NCBI GenBank assembly: GCA_964644025.1 | Contig: CAZXVW010000186.1 | Coordinates: 1-8,606, forward strand | Direction of reading: 5' to 3' | DNA length: 8,606 bases | DNA from: CAZXVW01 sp964644025 | Lineage (GTDB): Bacteria; Acidobacteriota; Terriglobia; Bryobacterales; Bryobacteraceae | Shown: in pieces, positions 1-5,826 of the stretch | Layout: the number at the start of each line of letters is the position of its first letter | How positions within the stretch are numbered: position 1 is the stretch's first letter | Translations under genes and position numbers: made by a program | Notes under the pieces: model-generated | The model's input: the letters and a program-made list of their open reading frames with translations, nothing else | What the model was told of the DNA's origin: nothing | The model's database searches: none

Positions 1-1
1 G

Positions 2-376
2 GTCAACGATACTTACGGACACCTAGCTGGCGATGCGGTGCTGCGAGAAGCGGCGCGCCGCATGAAAGCGTCCACGCGCAAATACGATTTGCTAGGCCGG
101 TACGGCGGCGAGGAGTTTCTACTCGTGCTGCCCGGCTGCGATGCCGAGGCGGCCGAGCACCAGGCGGAGCGAATACGGGGGAAGATCGAAGGGCAGCCCT
201 TCCCGATACCACAACAGAACCTGAAGGTCACTTGCAGCTTCGGCGCCACTGCGGTCCCCCCGGGCACTTCCGCTCGGGTCGAAGCCGTCATCCGCGTGGC
301 GGACGCCGCCCTGTATCAGGCCAAGGAGGAGGGCCGGAACCGGGTCGTTCGGCTGGCGTTCCGACCCGACGAGTGA
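2..376 (+). CDS. GGDEF-domain diguanylate cyclase, C-terminal fragment (5' end outside window)
   Basis: This is the end of a GGDEF domain, which condenses two GTP into the second messenger cyclic di-GMP. The frame is open from the first bases and enters at VNDTYGH..GD, the conserved nucleotide-binding stretch. It continues to the active-site signature RYGGEEF (GGEEF at 104-118) and closes with the family-typical ADAALYQAKEEGRN helix. An RxxD inhibitory site (Arg at 77-79, Asp at 86-88) sits at the usual spacing before GGEEF, as in PleD, so the enzyme is probably active and product-inhibited. The first metal-binding Asp and any sensory N-terminus lie outside the window, so the input signal is unknown. 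No EAL domain follows; the protein ends soon after the GGDEF fold. An internal GTG at 38 is inside the domain and is not a start. The gene converges on aspS with 33 bases between the stop codons. Confidence 0.95.
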   Translation, partial: VNDTYGHLAGDAVLREAARRMKASTRKYDLLGRYGGEEFLLVLPGCDAEAAEHQAERIRGKIEGQPFPIPQQNLKVTCSFGATAVPPGTSARVEAVIRVADAALYQAKEEGRNRVVRLAFRPDE

Positions 377-409
377 AGCACCGGGAAATGATCCGGCCGC
401 CGGGAATCG

Positions 410-2191
410 TTACCGCCCGCGGATCGCGATACCGAGCTCCCGGAGCTGGCGTTCGGGAACCTCCGACGGCGCGTCGCACATCAGGTCGGTGGCCCGGGCG
501 GTCTTCGGAAACGGGATCACCTCGCGGATGGAATTCTCGCCGGCCAGCAGCATCACCATCCGGTCCAGTCCCAGGGCAATACCGCCGTGCGGCGGAGCGC
601 CGTACTCCAACGCCCGCAGCAGGAAGCCGAAGCGCCGCTGCGCTTCCTCGGGGCTGAACCCCAGGGCGGCGAAGACCTTGCTCTGCACATCCCGCCGGTG
701 GATACGGATCGAGCCGGAGCCCAGCTCCACGCCGTTCATTACCAGGTCGTAGGACTTGGCCCGGCAGGTGGCCGGGTCAGTGGCCAGCTTGTCGAGATCG
801 TCATCGTGCACGGAGGTGAACGGATGGTGGGCCGCCACCCAGCGGTTTTCCTCCTCGTCCCATTCAAACATGGGGAAGTCCACTACCCAGAGCAATTCCA
901 TCCGTTTGGGATCCAGCAGCCCGTGGCGGTCGGCATACTTGTGCGCGGCGTGCAGGCGCAACTGGCCGCAGGCCTCGAAGACGGCCTGTTCCGGGCGCCA
1001 GGAACGCGGCTCGCCGGCCCAGGTGGCCAGCAGCAGCAGATCGTCTTCATCGGTGCCGGTTCGCTGGCGGACGGCAGCCAGTTCGTCCGGGTTCTTTTTT
1101 GCCAGAGCCCGGGCGTCGTCGAACACCTTCAGGCCGCGCTCGCGGCCGAACTCGGCCAGCTCAGCCCGCTCCTTCCGGCTAAGTGCTCCAAGCCGGGGAG
1201 TTACCACCGCCACCATTGGTAAATCCTCCCGAGTGAGGCCGGTGCTGCGCATCAGGTCAGTGACGTCGTGAAAAGGCGGCAGGCGCAGATCGGGCTTGTC
1301 GGTACCGTAGGAGCGCATTGCCTCGGCGTAGCTCATGCGGGGAAAGGGGACTTTCACTTCGAAGCCCGCAACGGCGCAAGCCGCCTGCATGACGGGCTCG
1401 ATGACGGCGAAGATCTGCTCCGGCTGCGGAAACGACATTTCCAGGTCCAGTTGCGTGAACTCGGGCTGGCGGTCCGCCCGCAGATCCTCGTCGCGGAAGC
1501 AACGCACGATCTGGAAGTACTTCTCGTAACCGGCCACCATGAGCAACTGCTTGAACAATTGCGGCGACTGGGGCAGCGCGTAGAAGTGGCCCGGCTGCAC
1601 GCGGCTGGGCACCAGGTAGTCGCGGGCGCCCTCGGGAGTCGAGCGGGTCATGAACGGCGTCTCGATTTCCAGGAAACCCTGCTCGTAGAGGTGCTCGCGA
1701 ATGGCCAGGGAGATCTTCGAGCGCAGGATCATGTTGCGCTGCATGCGCGGCCGCCGGAGGTCGACGAAGCGGTACTTCAGGCGCACGTCCTCGCTCACGT
1801 CCACCGTGTCCTCCATTGGGAACGGCGGTGTCCGCGACTCGTTCAAGATCCACAGCTTGTCGGCCAGCACCTCGACTTCGCCGGTGGGAATACTCGGATT
1901 GATGGTTTCCGGGGACCGGCGGTCCAGCATGCCTTCCACGGCGATAACATACTCCGGGCGGAGGTGCTCCGCCTTGGCGTGGACCTCCTTGTTCCGGTCG
2001 GCGCGGAACACCACCTGGGTGACGCCCTCGCGGTCGCGCAGGTGAATGAAAATCACGCCGCCGAGATCGCGGCGCCGGTGCACCCAACCCATCAGCACCG
2101 TCCGCTGGCCGGCGTCGGCGGCGCGGAGTTCCCCGCAGTTGTGCGTGCGGCGTAATTCACCGAGAAAATCGAGTGGTACTTTGGATTCCAT
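410..2191 (-). CDS. aspS: Aspartyl-tRNA synthetase (class II), 593 aa
   Basis: This cytoplasmic enzyme activates aspartate with ATP and charges tRNA-Asp. Length matches bacterial AspRS (E. coli about 590 aa). An N-terminal OB-fold anticodon-binding domain (about residues 31-116) contains WVHRRRDLGG. The class II catalytic core follows: the motif 1 region near GFLEIETPFM (172-181), motif 2 starting FRDEDLRADRQPEFTQ (232-247), a bacterial-type GAD insertion (about 281-430), HPFT (456-459) and motif 3 ending GLDR (541-544). I chose the ATG at 2191 (MESKVPLDF). The longer open frame starts at TTG 2242 and would add 17 residues lying inside hisS, with no homology-like content. ATG is one base after the hisS stop (TAA-T-ATG) and has no clear Shine-Dalgarno, so translational coupling to hisS is likely. 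The anticodon-domain residues give a mixed signal on whether it also charges tRNA-Asn (see findings). Confidence 0.97.
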   Translation of the reverse strand: MESKVPLDFLGELRRTHNCGELRAADAGQRTVLMGWVHRRRDLGGVIFIHLRDREGVTQVVFRADRNKEVHAKAEHLRPEYVIAVEGMLDRRSPETINPSIPTGEVEVLADKLWILNESRTPPFPMEDTVDVSEDVRLKYRFVDLRRPRMQRNMILRSKISLAIREHLYEQGFLEIETPFMTRSTPEGARDYLVPSRVQPGHFYALPQSPQLFKQLLMVAGYEKYFQIVRCFRDEDLRADRQPEFTQLDLEMSFPQPEQIFAVIEPVMQAACAVAGFEVKVPFPRMSYAEAMRSYGTDKPDLRLPPFHDVTDLMRSTGLTREDLPMVAVVTPRLGALSRKERAELAEFGRERGLKVFDDARALAKKNPDELAAVRQRTGTDEDDLLLLATWAGEPRSWRPEQAVFEACGQLRLHAAHKYADRHGLLDPKRMELLWVVDFPMFEWDEEENRWVAAHHPFTSVHDDDLDKLATDPATCRAKSYDLVMNGVELGSGSIRIHRRDVQSKVFAALGFSPEEAQRRFGFLLRALEYGAPPHGGIALGLDRMVMLLAGENSIREVIPFPKTARATDLMCDAPSEVPERQLRELGIAIRGR

Positions 2192-2192
2192 A

Positions 2193-3446
2193 TTAGTAAT
2201 TCGAGGAGAACCGGTTGACCAGTTCCTCCCGGGCAATTGCAACCTGTTCGCCCGAGTTCATATCTCTTAGTGCATATTTACCGGTGGCAATCTCGTCGTC
2301 GCCCACCAGTAACGTGTAACGGGCGCCGAGTTTGTGGGAAAGCTCGAGCAGCCGTTTCAGACGTCCGCCCATACCCATTTCCACGCGAGCGCCCGCCTCG
2401 CGCAGCTCGAAAGCAAGCTGGCCGGCGTGCAGGATCGCCGCCTCGCCCACCGGCGCGATGAAGACATCAATCTGCGCCCGGAACCCGCCGGGATTGAGCT
2501 GTTCGAGCACCATCACCAGGCGGTCTTCGCCGATCGAGAAGCCCATCCCCGGCGCGGGCGTCTTCGAACCGAGCTCTTCGGCCAGGCCGTCGTAGCGGCC
2601 GCCGCCCAGCACGGCATCCTGAGCGCCGAGGGCGTCGTGGACGATCTCGAAAGTAGTGCGGGTGTAGTAGTCCAGGCCCCGCACCAGCCGCGGCGTGATG
2701 AGGTAGCCGATTTCCCGGTCGTTGAGCCAGCGCTGAACCCGGTCGAAATGCTCGCGGCACCCCGGGCACAGGTGTTCAAGAATCGACGGGAGTTCCTCAA
2801 TGATGGCCTGATCCTCCGGCACCTTGCAGTCCAGGACCCGCAGCGGGTTGGTCTCCGAGCGCCGCTGGCAATCCCGGCACATTCGCGGCGCCACCTGCTT
2901 CAGCTTCTCCCGCAGCGCGGCCACGTAAGCCGGCCGGCACTGGCGGCAGCCCACCGAGTTCAACAGCAGCTTCACGTCGGCCAGGCCGAGCTTCCGGAAC
3001 AACTGAACCGCCATCTCGATAACCTCGGCGTCGACGAACGGCGAATCTGAGCCGATGCATTCGGCGCCGATCTGGTAAAACTGCCGGTAGCGGCCCTTCT
3101 GGGGGCGCTCGCGCCGGAACATCGGGCCGAGGTAGTAATATTTCTTCACCCCGGGCGACTGGTCGAGCCGGTGCTCGATGTAGGAACGGATCACTGAAGC
3201 CGTGCACTCGGGCCGCAGCGTCAGAGAGGTCCCGTCACGGTCGGTGAAGCTGTACATCTCCTTGGTGACGATGTCGGTATCCTCGCCCACGCCGCGCGCA
3301 AACAGCACGGTCTGCTCGAGGATCGGAGTGCGTATCTCCTGGTAGTTGTAAGCGGCGAACACCTGCCGGGCGACAGCTTCGACGTGGTTCCATACCGCCG
3401 TGGCCGGCGGCAGCAGGTCTCGGGTTCCTTTAACGGCTTTGATCAA
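2193..3446 (-). CDS. hisS: Histidyl-tRNA synthetase (class II), 417 aa
   Basis: This enzyme charges tRNA-His with histidine; it is cytoplasmic and normally a homodimer. The N-terminus IKAVKGTRDLLPP is the standard HisRS start. Motif 1 lies around TPILEQTVLF (40-49), motif 2 around FRRERPQKGRYRQF (110-123), the HisRS-specific RGLDYY at 256-261, then GGGRYDGL (281-288) and motif 3 ending GEDRL (306-310). An anticodon-binding domain (about 325-417) closes the protein. The insertion between the catalytic segments carries seven cysteines (C167, C170, C190, C193, C207, C227, C230), including three CxxC pairs, suggesting zinc binding. The start codon is TTG at 3446: it precedes the conserved N-terminus, the frame is closed by a stop at 3476-3474, and no ATG lies between. 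No Shine-Dalgarno is visible. It is first in a hisS-aspS operon. The leader is too short for a T-box. Confidence 0.97.
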   Translation of the reverse strand: MIKAVKGTRDLLPPATAVWNHVEAVARQVFAAYNYQEIRTPILEQTVLFARGVGEDTDIVTKEMYSFTDRDGTSLTLRPECTASVIRSYIEHRLDQSPGVKKYYYLGPMFRRERPQKGRYRQFYQIGAECIGSDSPFVDAEVIEMAVQLFRKLGLADVKLLLNSVGCRQCRPAYVAALREKLKQVAPRMCRDCQRRSETNPLRVLDCKVPEDQAIIEELPSILEHLCPGCREHFDRVQRWLNDREIGYLITPRLVRGLDYYTRTTFEIVHDALGAQDAVLGGGRYDGLAEELGSKTPAPGMGFSIGEDRLVMVLEQLNPGGFRAQIDVFIAPVGEAAILHAGQLAFELREAGARVEMGMGGRLKRLLELSHKLGARYTLLVGDDEIATGKYALRDMNSGEQVAIAREELVNRFSSNY

Positions 3447-3472
3447 GTGGTGTAATAGCGCGACGGACGCGC

Positions 3473-3478
3473 ATTATG
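3473..3478 (-). promoter_or_regulatory. Possible -10 element for hisS-aspS
   Basis: On the minus strand the hexamer reads CATAAT, a one-mismatch match to TATAAT, in the divergent gap between hisS and the S9 peptidase gene. It would place transcription initiation about 20 bases before the hisS TTG. No convincing -35 box stands at the expected spacing, so this is a weak call based on one hexamer and its position. Confidence 0.3.
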
Positions 3479-3530
3479 AACGGAGTTTGATTCACCATGC
3501 TACCACACCGGAGGCGCGGCCCGGCGCGCG

Positions 3531-3537
3531 CTACAAT
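3531..3537 (+). promoter_or_regulatory. Possible -10 element (CTACAAT) for the S9 peptidase gene
   Basis: TACAAT is one mismatch from the sigma-70 consensus -10. It lies 7 bases before the ATG at 3545, so a start at the usual distance would give a leaderless or nearly leaderless transcript. No Shine-Dalgarno precedes that ATG, which fits. No recognisable -35 stands 16-18 bases upstream, which weakens the call. The same CTACAAT string occurs just before the sulfatase start. Confidence 0.35.
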
Positions 3538-3544
3538 CGTGTTT

Positions 3545-5746
3545 ATGGTGCGTCTGGCTGGCTTCATCTCCTTGTTCCTGCTCTTCGTTTCGGGCGCGGC
3601 GGCGCAGAAAGAGCCGTTCAACGTCCACGGATTGCTGGAGCTGCAGCGGATCAGCGATCCTCAGCTTTCGCCCGACGGCTCCACAGTCGCCTTCACCGTG
3701 CAGACGATCGACCTGGACAACAACAGCAAGCCGCGGCAGATCTACACGGTGCCGGTGGCCGGCGGCAGCCCGCGCCGCATCACCTGGGCCGGGACATCCA
3801 ACTACCGGCCCCGCTGGTCGCCTGATTCCCGGCAAATCGCCTTTATCTCGAACCGCAGCGGTTCCTCCCAGGTCTGGATCATGGATGCCGACGGTTCCAG
3901 CCCCCGCCAGATCACTGACCTGGCCACCGAAGCCGCCGGGGTGCTGTTCTCGCCCGACGGCGAGAATCTCTTGTTCACCAGCCAGGTGTACCCGGACTGC
4001 GAAACGGAAGCCTGCAATGCCGCGCGGCTGGAGGCGGAGAGAAACACACCGGTCAAGGCGCGCCTTTACGATTCCCTCTTGTATCGCCATTGGGACCATT
4101 GGCGTACCGAGCGGCGAACCCACCTGATGGTGGTGCCGGTGACCGGCGGGCCGGTTCGGGACTTGACGCCGGGACCTCACGACGTGCCGCCGTTTTCCCT
4201 CGGTGGGCCCGACGGCTATGCGATCTCACCAGACGGCCAGGAAGTCTGCTATGTGATGAAGCCGGACCCGAACCCGGCGGCCAATACGAACTCGGAGCTT
4301 TTCGTGGTGCCGGTCGAAGGGGGAGAACCGGTGCGGCTCACCAACATGCCGGGCGCTGACAATGGGCCCAGGTATTCCCCGGATGGCAACTACATCGCGT
4401 TCCTCTCCCAGATGAGAGCCGGCTACGAGAGCGATCGCTGGCGGCTCGCGGTGATTCACCGCGTGCCGGTGGAAGAAGAGACGCCGGGAATCGAGGAACT
4501 GAGCCCCCAAACTCCGGCCGCCGCACCCAAGACTCAACCCAGCCAGCAACAGCCGCCGGGCGCGGCCGGGGAACAGGAGAAACCCCGGTGGCGCTGGGAT
4601 CCCGATTCCATCACGTTCCTCACCGACGGGCTGGATCGTCCGGTGACCAGCTTCACCTGGTCGCCCGATTCCACCCGCCTGTTCTTCACCACCGAGGACC
4701 GCGGTCGCGAGAGCATCCAGATGATGTCGGTGAAAGGAGGCGCGGTGCGGGTAGTGGTGACCGGCGCCAGCACCCTCGGTGATGAGCAGCTCACTCCGGA
4801 CGGCCGCACCATGATCTACACCGAGCAAAGCGGGTCCAAGCCGGTGGACATCTTCGCCGCCTCGGCCGCCGGCGGAGAGCCCCTGCAGCTCACCAATCTC
4901 AACTACTCGATCCTAGAGCGCTACCAGCTCACTCCCTACGAGGAGTTCCGCGTGGAGGGCGCCGGCCAGACGCCGGTTCACAGCTTTCTGCTGAAGCCGC
5001 CCGGGTTCGACCCAAACCGGCGTTACCCGGTGCTGTTTCTCATTCACGGCGGCCCCCAGGGCGCCTGGGGAGAAAGCTGGAGCTATCGCTGGAACGCCCA
5101 GGTTTTCGCCGGGGCCGGTTACGTCGTCGTCATGCCCAACCCGCGCGGTTCCACCGGCTACGGACAGCGCTTCACCGACGACATCAACGCCGACTACGGC
5201 GGCAAGGTCTTCGAAGACATCATGGCCGTGGTGGACCATGTCTCTTCCCTGCCCTATGTAGATCCGGACCGCATGGCCGCCGCCGGCGGCTCCTACGGCG
5301 GTTACATGATCAACTGGATGCTCGGCCATACGCAACGGTTCCGCGCCTTTGTTTCCCATGCCGGCATCTTCGATCTGCCCAGCTTCGCCCTCGCCACCGA
5401 GGAGCTCTGGTTCCCCATCTGGGATTTGCAGGGGATGCCGTGGGAAAACCCCGAAACTTATCAACGCTGGTCGCCGAGCCAGTTCATCAGCGATTTCTTC
5501 ACCCCCACCCTGGTGATCCACGGCGAGCGGGATTTCCGCGTCCCTTACACCCAGGGGTTGCAGTTGTTCACCGCGCTGCAAATGCAGCAAGTGCCTTCCA
5601 AACTGCTGATCTTCCCGGACGAGGGCCACTGGATCCAGAAGCCGCAGAACAGCGTCCTGTGGTATGACACCTTCCTCGACTGGATCAACCGCTGGGTCAA
5701 CCAGCCCGCCGAATTGGAGCCGGTAACCTCGTCTGCTTCCCAGTAA
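3545..5746 (+). CDS. Exported S9 family prolyl-oligopeptidase-type serine peptidase (DPP5/acylaminoacyl-peptidase-like), 733 aa
   Basis: Predicted to cleave peptides outside the cytoplasm, releasing dipeptides or acyl-amino acids. A signal peptide spans about residues 1-21: Arg3, a hydrophobic core to residue 16, and a cleavage region SGAAAQ. The beta-propeller gate (about 25-470) shows repeated S/T-P-D-G/S blades at 42-45, 92-95, 136-139, 228-231, 278-281, 373-376 and 417-420. The alpha/beta-hydrolase domain (about 475-720) has oxyanion-hole HGGP (501-504), nucleophile Ser583 in GGSYGGY, Asp663 in HGERDFRVP and His695 in DEGHW; the S9 triad is complete. A Pro/Gln/Ala-rich insert interrupts the propeller near 320-347. 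C152 and C157 could form a disulfide after export. Start choice: ATG 3545 puts the signal peptide at the N-terminus. ATG 3497 would add 16 residues including an RRR cluster and has only a distant GGAG (3482-3485). Family assignment is firm, exact specificity is not. Confidence 0.95.
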   Translation: MVRLAGFISLFLLFVSGAAAQKEPFNVHGLLELQRISDPQLSPDGSTVAFTVQTIDLDNNSKPRQIYTVPVAGGSPRRITWAGTSNYRPRWSPDSRQIAFISNRSGSSQVWIMDADGSSPRQITDLATEAAGVLFSPDGENLLFTSQVYPDCETEACNAARLEAERNTPVKARLYDSLLYRHWDHWRTERRTHLMVVPVTGGPVRDLTPGPHDVPPFSLGGPDGYAISPDGQEVCYVMKPDPNPAANTNSELFVVPVEGGEPVRLTNMPGADNGPRYSPDGNYIAFLSQMRAGYESDRWRLAVIHRVPVEEETPGIEELSPQTPAAAPKTQPSQQQPPGAAGEQEKPRWRWDPDSITFLTDGLDRPVTSFTWSPDSTRLFFTTEDRGRESIQMMSVKGGAVRVVVTGASTLGDEQLTPDGRTMIYTEQSGSKPVDIFAASAAGGEPLQLTNLNYSILERYQLTPYEEFRVEGAGQTPVHSFLLKPPGFDPNRRYPVLFLIHGGPQGAWGESWSYRWNAQVFAGAGYVVVMPNPRGSTGYGQRFTDDINADYGGKVFEDIMAVVDHVSSLPYVDPDRMAAAGGSYGGYMINWMLGHTQRFRAFVSHAGIFDLPSFALATEELWFPIWDLQGMPWENPETYQRWSPSQFISDFFTPTLVIHGERDFRVPYTQGLQLFTALQMQQVPSKLLIFPDEGHWIQKPQNSVLWYDTFLDWINRWVNQPAELEPVTSSASQ

Positions 5747-5763
5747 CTGTGGACGGGACGCGG

Positions 5764-5786
5764 GCCAGTGGTTTAACTCCACTGGC
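5764..5786 (+). terminator. Perfect 8-bp hairpin between peptidase and RDD gene (possible terminator)
   Basis: GCCAGTGG (5764-5771) and CCACTGGC (5779-5786) are exact inverted repeats around the 7-base loop TTTAACT, beginning 18 bases after the peptidase stop. No uridine tract follows, so it is not a canonical intrinsic terminator. It may stall polymerase, protect a 3' end, or shape the leader of the next gene. The perfect stem in a short gap argues against chance, but the function is inferred. Confidence 0.4.
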
Positions 5787-5826
5787 GCGGGCGCTTGGTG
5801 TATGGTGTTTCCAGGGAGGATGAGTG

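Noticed and set aside
377..409. Bidirectional terminator between the GGDEF gene and aspS
   Set aside because: The 33-base gap has only a short, imperfect CCGG-rich inverted repeat and no T-tract on either strand.
1268..2155. Long plus-strand open frame opposite aspS
   Set aside because: It is a shadow of aspS caused by high GC third positions; it has no recognisable domain and aspS is certain.
2192..2242. 17-residue N-terminal extension of AspRS from TTG 2242
   Set aside because: It lies wholly within the end of hisS, begins at a rare start codon and does not resemble an AspRS N-terminus; ATG 2191 fits the family.
3447..3496. T-box leader upstream of hisS
   Set aside because: The divergent gap is about 100 bases in total, too short for a T-box, and I found no terminator/antiterminator pair or T-box consensus.
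4913..5782. 289-codon minus-strand open frame opposite the peptidase catalytic domain
   Set aside because: It is a shadow of the S9 hydrolase domain, whose catalytic triad is complete on the plus strand.
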